The notes under the pieces were generated by a model that was not told the origin of the DNA, did not search any database, and saw only the letters and a list, made by a program, of their open reading frames with translations. From Pseudomonadota bacterium (GTDB lineage: Bacteria; Desulfobacterota; SM23-61): DNA of 45,998 bases. The stretch is taken from contig JAHJQK010000037.1 of assembly GCA_018819135.1 (NCBI GenBank), forward strand, positions 1-45,998. Direction: 5' to 3'. Positions 33,041 to 41,293 of this stretch are shown piece after piece (positions within the stretch are counted from its first letter, which is position 1; every line of letters starts with the position of its first letter). Both the position numbers and the translations under genes were made by a program.

Positions 33041-33105
33041 AGAGAAAAATCACCCTCCCGCTTGGACCCAGCATTGGATAATCCTTCCAGGCCCGGGGGT
33101 TTGGG

Positions 33106-33148
33106 GCGCTTTGCTCTGTACACCATGCGGTGCAGAGCTTTGCTTGGC
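33106..33148. repeat. Family E palindromic repeat (CACCATGCGGTG core), copy 1
   Basis: GCTCTGTACACCATGCGGTG followed by CAGAGC: a GCTCTG/CAGAGC stem around CACC-ATGC-GGTG. A near-identical copy is at 34381-34425. Confidence 0.7.
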
Positions 33149-33250
33149 ATTATGAGCAGTGGTTCTTGCGCGGAATTCCCAGCCCTTTCATCTGGACCAC
33201 AAGAAAAGGTATATGCCAAAATGAAAAGAAACAAAAAAAGCAAAAATTTC

Positions 33251-33279
33251 TTGACATATCGGTGTCATTTAAATATAGA
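33251..33279 (+). promoter_or_regulatory. Strong sigma70-like promoter upstream of the MBL hydrolase
   Basis: TTGACA (33251-33256), 17-base spacer, TATAGA (33274-33279). Transcription would start near 33286, exactly where the remnant of the TRAP permease frame begins, so this may be a new promoter for the downstream plus-strand genes. Confidence 0.5.
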
Positions 33280-33287
33280 TTGTTTAA

Positions 33288-33476
33288 ATTTTCCCCCTCC
33301 TTGCTGTAGTGGCGGTAAGCTGGATCGGTTACTATAAAAAGCACATTTCCTTGGGGCAAGAGGGGGTTATACTCCTGTCGATTCCCTTTTTGGTTCAGCC
33401 GGCATATGGGATAAAAGCGGGTGGCCTGGCCGTCTTTTTTGCTGCCTTTATTTGGACCCAAAGGGTAAGAAAATAA
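33288..33476 (+). pseudogene. C-terminal remnant of a membrane protein, probably TRAP transporter fused permease
   Basis: A 62-codon open stretch (no start codon, stop upstream at 33285) translates to a hydrophobic helix pair beginning IFPLLAVVAVSWIGYYKK and ending AAFIWTQRVRK at a stop. The stop lies 16 bases before the ATG of the MBL gene with GGGAGG in between, as expected for a former operon neighbour. The two-helix pattern with a basic tail is like the C terminus of fused TRAP (4TM/12TM) permeases; this assignment is by style and by the TAXI fragment at 22598, not by a recognised motif. Confidence 0.55.
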
Positions 33477-33492
33477 CCAGGGAGGGCTTAAA

Positions 33493-34296
33493 ATGATAAA
33501 AGAAAGAGGAAAGAACAAAGGGACGGGGATTACCATTCATCCCCTGTTGGTTGGATTTTGGGAGGTTGACCAATCGATGCACACCTTTGGTTTTGATATG
33601 GGGAAAAGGACAAAATCCTGTTGTTATATCTGGCTCATTTTGGGGGCCGCCCAAAAGATTCTGGTCGATACCGGATGCGCCGATCCTGAATGGACCCGGC
33701 AATATCATCGCCCCATGGATGCGGATACTTATAAAAATCCCATTGAGGCACTCGCCGCCAAAGGGATCCGGCCCGAAGAAATCGAAATCGTAATCAATAC
33801 CCATCTTCATTGGGATCATTGTTTTAACAACGATCTTTTTCCAAAATCAAGGATTATGGTTCAAAAGAAGGAGCTCCAATACGCCATCGCCCCTTTACCC
33901 ATTCATGCCTTGCCCTATGAATCCCAGATGATCCATATGCGCCCTCCATGGGTGAAGGCCGTCGAACGGATCGAAGCCATTGAAGGGGACCTGGAAATTT
34001 CGCCGGGAGTTGCGGTTGTCACTCTTCCCGGCCATTCCAAAGGATTTCAGGGGGTGTTGATCGATACCTCCAAAGGGCGCCATTTGATTGCCGGAGATAC
34101 CTGCCCCAAAGAGGAAAACTGGCGCGGCAACTCCCAGTTAAAGCATATTCCTTCAGGTATTCATGTGGACTTGGAAGAATATTTTAAGACCTTTGAGAAG
34201 ATAGAAAAAATTGCGGATGTGGTCATCCCCGGGCATGATCCCCGGGTAATGGAATCGCCCGTTTATCCATTAGGGAGCGGGAATTATGGATCATAA
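33493..34296 (+). CDS. MBL-fold metallo-hydrolase, N-acyl-homoserine lactonase-like
   Basis: 267-residue metallo-beta-lactamase-fold protein with the metal motif THLHWDH (about 104-110), a further His in LPGHSKG, Asp in IAGDTC and His in IPGHDPR. This set is typical of the AHL-lactonase/AttM-like branch that opens lactones, though many relatives have other ester or lactone substrates. AGGGAGGG lies at proper spacing before the ATG. Probably transcribed from the promoter at 33251 and continued by the LarA remnant and hydroxyacid dehydrogenase genes. Confidence 0.85.
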   Translation: MIKERGKNKGTGITIHPLLVGFWEVDQSMHTFGFDMGKRTKSCCYIWLILGAAQKILVDTGCADPEWTRQYHRPMDADTYKNPIEALAAKGIRPEEIEIVINTHLHWDHCFNNDLFPKSRIMVQKKELQYAIAPLPIHALPYESQMIHMRPPWVKAVERIEAIEGDLEISPGVAVVTLPGHSKGFQGVLIDTSKGRHLIAGDTCPKEENWRGNSQLKHIPSGIHVDLEEYFKTFEKIEKIADVVIPGHDPRVMESPVYPLGSGNYGS

Positions 34297-34317
34297 GAGC
34301 TTCTTGCAAAAGTTACT

Positions 34318-34380
34318 TACTCCGTCATTCCGGCGCAAGCCGGAATCCTGAATTGCTTGAAAACCCTGGATTCCGGGTCG
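34318..34380. repeat. Family D REP-type element (CATTCCGG...CCGGAATCC)
   Basis: GTCATTCCGGCGCAAGCCGG pairs with itself to form a hairpin, and CTGGATTCCGGG follows. The same type occurs at 27278-27342. It separates the MBL gene from the LarA remnant. Confidence 0.65.
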
Positions 34381-34425
34381 CGCTTCGCCCTGTACACCAT
34401 GCGGTGCAGGGCTTCGCTTGCGAAG
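34381..34425. repeat. Family E palindromic repeat, copy 2
   Basis: CGCCCTGTACACCATGCGGTG and CAGGGCTTCG: stem GCCCTG/CAGGGC around CACC-ATGC-GGTG, compensated base changes relative to copy 1 (GCTCTG/CAGAGC) preserve the stem. Confidence 0.7.
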
Positions 34426-34427
34426 AA

Positions 34428-34569
34428 GATGTTCACCCAGAGAGCCGATACGGTTGAGGAAGCGGTAGCAATGGCCTTGGCCAAACACGGGAAGAACGCC
34501 AAAATCATTCTCATGAAAAACGGATCGGATATGATCCCTCGTTTCGAAGGAAAACCAGAAAATGCCTAA
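34428..34569 (+). pseudogene. C-terminal remnant of a LarA-like protein
   Basis: The ORF running into this segment begins in repeats; from 34428 the translation VEEAVAMALAKHGKNAKI followed by ILMKNGSDMIP matches the very C terminus of LarA (LDEAMEKAY...KVTVIPDG). The rest of the gene is gone, replaced by family D and E repeats. The stop overlaps the start of the hydroxyacid dehydrogenase (8 bases), consistent with a former LarA/dehydrogenase operon. A larger LarA-like relative is at 15647. Confidence 0.6.
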
Positions 34570-35539
34570 AGTATTGATCATGACCAAAAAATTTGCCGAC
34601 GTATCCCGGGACTCTATCCGAACCCTGGAACAGGCCGGGTTTACCGTGGAGGAGAAGGATTATGACCGGGTGACCCCGGCCCAGGAGGATGAAGTTTGCC
34701 GGATAATCCAGGGAGCAGATGTAATTGTGGTAACGGCCATGTTTCCCGCCACCCGGAAGATCATCATGAGCACCGACCGCCTGAAGATGATCGCCATTCG
34801 CAGCGCGGGGTTCGAGGGGAGCGACCTAAAAGCGGCCACCGAAAAGGGAGTCGTGGTGACTTGCAACCCGGGGGCCAACGCCAGCTCCGTGGCCGACATG
34901 GCCATCGGTATGATGCTGGCCGTTTCCAAGCAGATTGTCAAAAAGGACCGGGAGATGCGCAAGAACCTATATAACCGGGAAGGGGGAGAAGATCTTTTCC
35001 GCAAAACCGTGGGGATTATCGGGCTGGGCAACATCGGGAAAAAGGTGGCCCAGAGACTTCAGGGGTTTGAGGTCAAAATCATCGCCAATGACATCGTGGA
35101 TTATCCCGAGTTCAAGCAAAAATATAACATCCCCTACTTATCCAAAGAAGAACTCCTCCAGATGGCCGACTACGTAACCCTCCATGTTCCCTTGGATAAT
35201 TCCACCCGTCTGATGATCGGGGAGGAACGGCTGAAATTGATGAAACCGACGGCCTTCCTCATCAATACCGCCCGGGGGGAGATTGTGGAAGAACAGGCTC
35301 TCTATAAAGCGCTTATGAGCGGGTGGATTGCCGGGGCAGGCCTGGATGTTTTCCAAGAAGAGCCCCCCCAATTCAGACCGCTCATCGAGCTGGAGAATGT
35401 GGTCTGTACTCCCCACAGCGCGGGCTTGAGCCGGGAAGCTTCCTATGCCATGGCGATGGAGACGGTTAGAAAGATCATTACCTTTTTTGAAGGAAAAGTT
35501 CCCCCCCATGTCCTCAACCCGGAGGTACTGAATGGCTAA
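34562..35539 (+). CDS. D-2-hydroxyacid dehydrogenase (phosphoglycerate dehydrogenase-like)
   Basis: 325-residue NAD-dependent D-isomer-specific 2-hydroxyacid dehydrogenase. The NAD motif is VGIIGLGNIGKKVAQRL (about 156-172) with the usual Asp further on; catalytic residues are Arg in NTARGE, Glu in FQEEPP and His in CTPHSAG. It would interconvert a 2-oxo acid and a D-2-hydroxy acid. It starts inside the stop of the LarA remnant and is followed by the PldA fragment. Confidence 0.9.
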   Translation: MPKVLIMTKKFADVSRDSIRTLEQAGFTVEEKDYDRVTPAQEDEVCRIIQGADVIVVTAMFPATRKIIMSTDRLKMIAIRSAGFEGSDLKAATEKGVVVTCNPGANASSVADMAIGMMLAVSKQIVKKDREMRKNLYNREGGEDLFRKTVGIIGLGNIGKKVAQRLQGFEVKIIANDIVDYPEFKQKYNIPYLSKEELLQMADYVTLHVPLDNSTRLMIGEERLKLMKPTAFLINTARGEIVEEQALYKALMSGWIAGAGLDVFQEEPPQFRPLIELENVVCTPHSAGLSREASYAMAMETVRKIITFFEGKVPPHVLNPEVLNG

Positions 35540-35590
35540 AAACTAAAAGCCGACCATGGTCGTCATGAAGGATAAACAAAAGGAGATCTG

Positions 35591-35848
35591 ATGGAAAGGT
35601 TACCGAAAGGCTACGGGGAGGTCCAGGCCTACTATTTTTGGAAAAAGCACAGGTTCGGGGTGATGCTGCGTGATAACCTTAAATTCCATAATAATCGCGG
35701 CGCCCTGCAGCTGGAATGGAGCTTTCCCATTATTGAAAGGGTCAGCGGCTACGTCCAGTATTTCAACGGATACGGGGAGAGCCTTCTGGATTATAATCAC
35801 AGTGGGAACCGGATTGGGATCGGCTTTATCCTGACCGAATGGAACTGA
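35591..35848 (+). pseudogene. pldA: Outer-membrane phospholipase A (PldA) C-terminal fragment
   Basis: 85 residues matching only the last beta-strands of OMPLA, with the signature GYVQYFNGYGESLLDYNHSG and the final GIGFILTEW. The N-terminal signal peptide and the catalytic His and Ser segment are missing (a full protein is about 270-300 residues). The ATG at 35591 has AAGGAG six bases upstream, so the fragment could still be translated, but without a signal peptide it would stay in the cytoplasm. Confidence 0.75.
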
Positions 35849-35882
35849 ACTCGGACTATTTTATTTTGGAGATGAACTAAAA

Positions 35883-38231
35883 ATGCTTAATTTAGGCGAA
35901 AAAGACCTAAAATCCGCTCTGCCGGACACGTCCCAAACATTGCGGCTGAAGGGGATCGACGCGCTCATGGAGATCTACAGGGACCGCTGCGGTGTTCCGC
36001 ACGTGCTGGCGCAGACGGCCCACGATGCGTTCTTCGGGCAGGGCTTGGTCACCGCTCAGGATCGCCTCTGGCATATGGATTACGACCGCCGCCGCGGCTA
36101 CGGACGCCTGGCTGAGTTGCTGGGAATGTCCACCGTTGAAGAGGATAAGGTGATGCGCCGGTTTCAAATCGGTGCTACAGTCGCAGAAGACTACCGATCC
36201 GTCGATGCCGCCACCCGGGCCATGTTGGACGCCTACACGGACGGGGTCAACGCGGTCATCGGGAACTTGAAGGCGCTGCCGATCGAATATGCGCTGCTCA
36301 ATACGGAACCGGAGGCCTGGCTGCCATGGGATTGCTTTGCCGTATTCAAGATGCGCCATATTATGATGGGAGTGTTCGAAGGAAAGTTGTGGCGCGCCAG
36401 GCTGGTCAACACCTTGGGCCCTGAAAAGGCGGCCGCCCTCCTGCAGGGCTACCAGCCCGGACATCTGGTTGTTGTGCCTCCTGGGGGGTCGTATGAGGGT
36501 CCCGTTCTGGAAGGGTTTGAGGAGCTGAAGAGAAACCTTGAAGCCATCGGATGGCTCAAAGAGGACCCGGATGCGGGCAGCAACAACTGGGTCGTGCACT
36601 GCAGTCGTTCGGCTTCCGGAAAACCGCTTCTGGCGGGGGATGCGCATCGTTCCCTGGACACCCCGAATGTGTACTACCAAAACCACGTGGCCTGTCCGGA
36701 ATTCGACGTCATCGGGCTATCGTTCCCGGGATGCCCCGGCTTTCCCCACTTCGGCCACAACGCCCAAGTGGCCTGGTGTGTCACTCACGCCCAGGCCGAT
36801 TACCAGGATCTCTACATCGAGCGGTTCTCGGCGGACGATGCCACTCATTATGATTTCCAGGGCCAGTGCAAAAAGGCCGAGGTTCGCCGCGAGCAAATAG
36901 GAGTCAGGGGGGGTGCGGCCCAGGAGATGGAAGTGACCGTAACGCATCACGGGCCGATCATCGCCGGGAATCCGGGAAAGGGCTACGGCCTGGCGTTCAA
37001 ATACACGGCTACGGCCGCCCCCTATCGGGGTTTTGAATGCCTTCTGCCGATGATGAAGGCGGCTTCTGTCGACGAACTGGACGAATCCATGCGGAACTGG
37101 GTGGACCCCTGCAACAATCTTCTGTTCGCCGATGTACACGGAGACATCGCTTATCTGCACCGGGGGCAGGTGCCCGTTCGATCCATGTCCAATGCCTGGC
37201 TGCCGGTTCCGGGCTGGACGGGAGAGCACGAGTGGCAGGGCAACATACCCTTTGAGGCGCTGTCCCGGTTGCGCAATCCCTCCACCGGATTCATCGTCTC
37301 CGCCAACAACCGCATCCCCGACGAGAACTACCCGTACTATATCGCCTTGAATTATACGCCGGAATACCGAGCCCGGCGGATTTACGAGCGACTTGAAAAC
37401 CTCCCCCGAGCGACGGTCGAGGAGATGCGCGCCATCCACGGAGATTGTTTTTCCATACCCGCGCAGGTGCTGGTCAAGGTGATATCGACGATTGCGCCGA
37501 CCAACGAATTCTCTGCCAGGGCGCAAGCATTCCTTTCCGGCTGGAAAGGCTCCATGGCGCATGACGCCGCGGCACCGACGATATACAGCGCGTTTCGGAT
37601 CAAGTTTTTGCATAAAATCATCGGCAGCCTGGTCGGACCGCTGGTCGATGTGATGTTTACCACCACTGGCCGCGGCGCCCCCCGGCACCTCGGCGAATTG
37701 GCATCCCGGATCGTTACCGCGGCCAAGACGGGGGACCCCTCCCTTCTGCCGCCGGGAACCACCTGGCGTTCGGTAGCCACCGCGGCCTTGGACGAAGCGG
37801 TTTCATACCTCAGAGAGCGCTTGGGAGACGATATGGCGGCTTGGCAGTGGGGTGCCGTCCATCGCACCTCCCCCAAACATCCACTCTCCCATTTTTTCCC
37901 GGAGATGGAAGAACTTCTCAATCCCCCTTGCGTACCGATGGGAGGAGACGGGGACACCCCCCTGGCGGCCGGTTATTCCCCCGGCCGTCCTTTCGATGTG
38001 ACGCTGCTTTCCGTGGTGCGCTACGTCTTCGACACCTCCGACTGGGATAATTCATGCTGGGTGGTTCCACTGGGCGTCTCCGGCCATCCGGCAAGTCCCC
38101 ATTACGCCGATCAGGCTGTCATCTGGGGGGCCCTTGAGCTTGTTCCCATGCGCTATAGATGGGACCGGGTGAAGGCGGAGGCGGCGTCTCATCAAACCAT
38201 TAAACCGGAGTGGACTCCAGACACTCCCTGA
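35883..38231 (+). CDS. Penicillin acylase-family Ntn hydrolase
   Basis: 782-residue protein of the penicillin/AHL acylase family, a precursor normally cut into alpha and beta chains. The conserved N-terminal chain segment GQGLVTAQDRLWHMD and the beta-chain start GSNNWVV are present; the nucleophile would be Ser233, exposed by cleavage after Gly232. Further marks are GDAH, SFPGCPGFPHFGHN and SANNRI. No signal peptide is visible (N terminus MLNLGEKDLKSAL), which is unusual, since most members are periplasmic or extracytoplasmic. Base composition and codon use are more GC-rich than in flanking genes. Substrates would be amides of carboxylic acids; specificity unknown. Confidence 0.88.
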   Translation: MLNLGEKDLKSALPDTSQTLRLKGIDALMEIYRDRCGVPHVLAQTAHDAFFGQGLVTAQDRLWHMDYDRRRGYGRLAELLGMSTVEEDKVMRRFQIGATVAEDYRSVDAATRAMLDAYTDGVNAVIGNLKALPIEYALLNTEPEAWLPWDCFAVFKMRHIMMGVFEGKLWRARLVNTLGPEKAAALLQGYQPGHLVVVPPGGSYEGPVLEGFEELKRNLEAIGWLKEDPDAGSNNWVVHCSRSASGKPLLAGDAHRSLDTPNVYYQNHVACPEFDVIGLSFPGCPGFPHFGHNAQVAWCVTHAQADYQDLYIERFSADDATHYDFQGQCKKAEVRREQIGVRGGAAQEMEVTVTHHGPIIAGNPGKGYGLAFKYTATAAPYRGFECLLPMMKAASVDELDESMRNWVDPCNNLLFADVHGDIAYLHRGQVPVRSMSNAWLPVPGWTGEHEWQGNIPFEALSRLRNPSTGFIVSANNRIPDENYPYYIALNYTPEYRARRIYERLENLPRATVEEMRAIHGDCFSIPAQVLVKVISTIAPTNEFSARAQAFLSGWKGSMAHDAAAPTIYSAFRIKFLHKIIGSLVGPLVDVMFTTTGRGAPRHLGELASRIVTAAKTGDPSLLPPGTTWRSVATAALDEAVSYLRERLGDDMAAWQWGAVHRTSPKHPLSHFFPEMEELLNPPCVPMGGDGDTPLAAGYSPGRPFDVTLLSVVRYVFDTSDWDNSCWVVPLGVSGHPASPHYADQAVIWGALELVPMRYRWDRVKAEAASHQTIKPEWTPDTP

Positions 38232-38233
38232 AC

Positions 38234-39480
38234 CTAACTGAAAAGATGCCGGAGATCATGCGGCGGTTCCCGCTCAAGAAAGGGGCCACCCTTTTACGAA
38301 GGCTGCCATCTTACGAGCGGTGGGCGCTGGATATCCTCACCCACGGCGACTATGACGGCTACTGGAAGGAACAGCGCGGCTATGCCGTCTCCGAGTACTA
38401 TAAGGAACATGCGGATGTTCCCACCCTTTACCTGGGCGGTTGGTATGACTCCTATGCCCGCAACACCTGTGAAAGTTATGTGGCCCTGCGCAGGATGAAG
38501 AAAACCCCCCAGTACCTGCTTATGGGACCCTGGACCCACGGAAAGTATGAGATCACCCATGCTGGAGATCTCGAATTCGGCCCGGAAGCGCAGATCGACT
38601 ACCAGGATCTGAAGCTGGCCTGGTTCGACCATTTTTTGAAAGGCATGCCACCGAAGTTGCCGACTGGCTGCCGGTGCGAATTTTTACGATGGGAACCGGC
38701 GACGGCAAGCGCGTCATCGCCGGCGCACCCGGTGAGGCGTCAGAGTATCCGGGTCGCATCAACCACGGCGGTTTTTGGCGGAGGGTTGAAGACTGGCCGA
38801 TTCCGGGCACCCGGTTCACACCCTACTACCTTCAAGGAGATGGAACCCTGTCTCCGCAAAAGCCCGGTGGATCTGATATTGCACCCAGTCGATATACCTT
38901 TGACCCCAAGGACCCGGTGCCCACCATCGGCGGCGGCATTTCGGCAGCGGATTCCGTGATGAAGCCCGGCGCCTTCGATCAACGCGAGAAAGACATGCTT
39001 CCGCTCATTTCGCGATCTGATATTTTGACCTTCCAGACCCCCCCGCTTGCGTTCGAGACGGAAATCACCGGGCCCATCGAAGTGCACCTGTGGGCGTCAT
39101 CGTCGGCTGTGGATACCGACTTTACAGCCAAACTCATCGACGTGTATCCACCCAGCGATGATTATCCAGATGGCTTAGCCGTCAATCTGACCGATTCTAT
39201 TATTCGTGCCCGGTATCGAGACGGCTATGAGAAATCGGAGCTGATGTCACCCGGAAAGCCCTACGCATTTGTCTTTCAGCTTTACCCGACATCCAACGTT
39301 TTTAAAAAGGGTCATTGGATCCGCTTGGACATCAGCAGCAGCAATTGGCCCCGGTTTGATGTCAATCCGAACACCGGCGGACCCTTGGGGCTTGAGCAGC
39401 GGTACGAAATTGCGCATCAGGCCGTCTACCATGATGCCAACCGCCCGTCCCATATTGTGCTGCCGGTGCAGAAGGGTTGA
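38234..39480 (+). pseudogene. CocE/NonD-family hydrolase, N-terminally truncated and frameshifted
   Basis: Two overlapping frames together read as the last two thirds of a CocE/NonD (X-Pro dipeptidyl-peptidase S15-like) hydrolase. The first (to about 38655) carries LRRLPSYERWALDI, the acid residue region GGWYDSY and the catalytic His motif MGPWTHGKYE; the second (from about 38650, in a different frame) carries ADWLPVRIFTMGTGD through the C-terminal jelly-roll domain to LPVQKG. A single-base indel near 38640-38660 explains the change. The N-terminal part with the nucleophilic Ser is absent, having been cut off at the end of the acylase gene. Confidence 0.8.
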
Positions 39481-39647
39481 TAAAAAAGCCGGAAGGATGT
39501 TTACGTCCTAATCATTGGCCAAGACTTCACCCCAAACATCCTAAGATTGGAGAGCAGGCTTCAAACCACCTTAAGCTGCTCTGGTAAAGAGCCAGGGAGG
39601 AGCCAGGAGGTAAGGGGAGGTTGCCGGAAACGGCGATTGGATGATAA
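39481..39647. other. Gene-free spacer, upstream part of a group II intron remnant
   Basis: No ORF is credible. GAGCCAGGGAGGAGCCAGGAG and following unstructured G-rich sequence lead into the intron domain V described below; likely lost intron domains. Confidence 0.45.
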
Positions 39648-39722
39648 GAGCCGGATGACGGGAGACTGGCACGTCCGTTTCCGTGAAGGCCTGGGGGTGA
39701 AATTCCCCTGGGCTACTCGACT
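39648..39722 (+). mobile_element. 3' end of a group II intron (domains V and VI), degraded
   Basis: 34 bases from 39648 fold as domain V: GAGCCGGATG pairs with CGTCCGTTTC (one mismatch) with the catalytic AGC near the start and an internal GGGAGACT loop. A domain VI-like hairpin follows (CTGGGGG / CCCCTGG, 39691-39712) with the CTACTCGAC 3' end. No reverse-transcriptase ORF precedes it, so the intron is a remnant. Confidence 0.65.
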
Positions 39723-39949
39723 GTTCAGTTTTAGGGTCCCAAAATTACCAACAACATATCGTGCTTTTTTTAAACCTTCGTTTGAAAATTGGCACAAGAA
39801 GTGGACAAATTCGCCTTTTGAGTTGCAAAAATCCTGTACTTTGTGGATAATAAATGTATCGGTAAGTTTGGGTGGGGCTTGTCTTCTCAATTCTTGATTG
39901 CGGCCTGCCTGCTTTCTCCAATGTTATTTTTTCCCCCAGGTAAAAGCGT
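39723..39949. other. Gene-free spacer
   Basis: Low-complexity region with no recognised coding or structural element before the second MBL hydrolase. Confidence 0.4.
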
Positions 39950-40600
39950 ATGAAGGAAAATACTGTGATGGAAAAACAGGCCCTGAAAGTACAGCGATTA
40001 GGTGTTGGTTCTTATGGAAACAATGTCTACTTGGTGCAAGATCAGCTCCAGGGTTGCTGTGTGCTAATCGATGCTGCGGCTGAAGGTGACGCTCTGCTTC
40101 AGGCCATCGGGCCAGATCGTTTGGTGGCAATCATCCTCACTCATGCCCATATGGACCACATCCAGGCTCTGGAAGAGGTTCGCAAGAAGGCCGGCGCTCC
40201 AGTGGGAATTCATCCCTTGGAACCAGAGGCCACTCGACTCCGTCCAGAAATCTCTCTCTCCGATGGGTACCGGATTGCCGTAGGGTCTCATGAACTAGAA
40301 GTCCTCCACACCCCGGGGCATACATCTGGAAGTGTATCTTTTTTCCTTCCATCCACCCTGTGTTTTTGTGGGGACACGGTATTTCCCGGAGGTCCAGGCA
40401 AGACTTGGTCCCCGGAAGCTTTTCAAACCCTCATTCAGAGTCTGGAACGAAAAATTTACACCCTTCCGCACAATGTTTTACTCCTGCCCGGGCACGGGGA
40501 AGGGATCTTGGTAGGAGATTCTAAGAAGGAATATGAGGTGTTTCACAGACGACTCAGAGAAAAAACACCCTTTGGGGAGGTTCATTGGGAGGAATCGTGA
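39950..40600 (+). CDS. MBL-fold hydrolase (glyoxalase II-like)
   Basis: 216-residue metallo-beta-lactamase-fold protein. Metal motif THAHMDH (about 63-69), His in HTPGHTSGS, Asp in CGDTVF and His in LPGHGEG, as in glyoxalase II-type thioester hydrolases and related enzymes. An ATG at 39968 is an alternative start. It overlaps or abuts the GNAT gene. Confidence 0.86.
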   Translation: MKENTVMEKQALKVQRLGVGSYGNNVYLVQDQLQGCCVLIDAAAEGDALLQAIGPDRLVAIILTHAHMDHIQALEEVRKKAGAPVGIHPLEPEATRLRPEISLSDGYRIAVGSHELEVLHTPGHTSGSVSFFLPSTLCFCGDTVFPGGPGKTWSPEAFQTLIQSLERKIYTLPHNVLLLPGHGEGILVGDSKKEYEVFHRRLREKTPFGEVHWEES

Positions 40601-41064
40601 GCCGTCAGAAAGATCGAGCAACCCTGGAACGGATGGTAATGGGAAAAGATCTTCCTGTGAGTTCCGAAGAATTGGTGGCCCTCCGTCATGCTGTGGGTTG
40701 GCCGGCAAAAGGGAATTATGTTCAAATCATCCAGGAGTACCTTTTTCACATCAGCGCCAGGTGGAATGGACGGCTGGTGGGATTTTTACCTGTGGTAGGT
40801 AGCCCCCACGGTGATTTGTTGATCCATAGCCTATGCGTGCATCCTGACGTCGAGGGACAGGGGGTGGGGACACGTCTAATGGAAATTGCCCTGGAGGCTT
40901 GTCGCGACTTGAATCCTCAGGGGGTCAACGTGCTTTTTGGGGAGAATGACCGTCCCTTCTTCGAAAAATTTGGTTTTCGGGTAATGTACGGGGGGTACAT
41001 GGATTCTGAATCTTTGAAAGCCCCCAATGTCCGATCCAAGGCCAAAAACAGACTCTCCCGCTGA
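40597..41064 (+). CDS. GNAT-family N-acetyltransferase
   Basis: 155-residue acetyltransferase of the Gcn5 type. The acetyl-CoA motif CVHPDVEGQGVGTRLME matches R/Q-x-x-G-x-G/A, and the end FEKFGFRV is typical. Start is a GTG overlapping the previous stop (GTGA); a TTG 12 bases upstream with GGGGAGG is an alternative. Co-transcribed with the MBL gene. Substrate unknown. Confidence 0.83.
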   Translation: MSRQKDRATLERMVMGKDLPVSSEELVALRHAVGWPAKGNYVQIIQEYLFHISARWNGRLVGFLPVVGSPHGDLLIHSLCVHPDVEGQGVGTRLMEIALEACRDLNPQGVNVLFGENDRPFFEKFGFRVMYGGYMDSESLKAPNVRSKAKNRLSR

Positions 41065-41293
41065 TAGAGATGATTAGGCCCTTCTATTATCTTTTTTCCT
41101 TGGAAACCAAATGTAATGGGCTGAGGGATTGAAAGGATAGAAATATTTAGCAGCGATTCTGATCAGCAAGATTTCCATGGCCGGTTGGCGGCTATTGAGG
41201 AAACGCCGGGTTTAGATCAATATTACAAAATGCTTTAGTACCACCTTTTTATGCGCATTGGCCCAAGGTATCCTTACACCATGGGGTGGTGCC

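Noticed and set aside
36717-37688. Long antisense ORF (323 codons) inside the penicillin-acylase gene
   Set aside because: It mirrors a GC-rich, well-recognised gene on the other strand and has no family resemblance.
39561-39890. Minus-strand ORF of 109 codons over the intron remnant
   Set aside because: Overlaps group II intron RNA structure; no recognisable protein.
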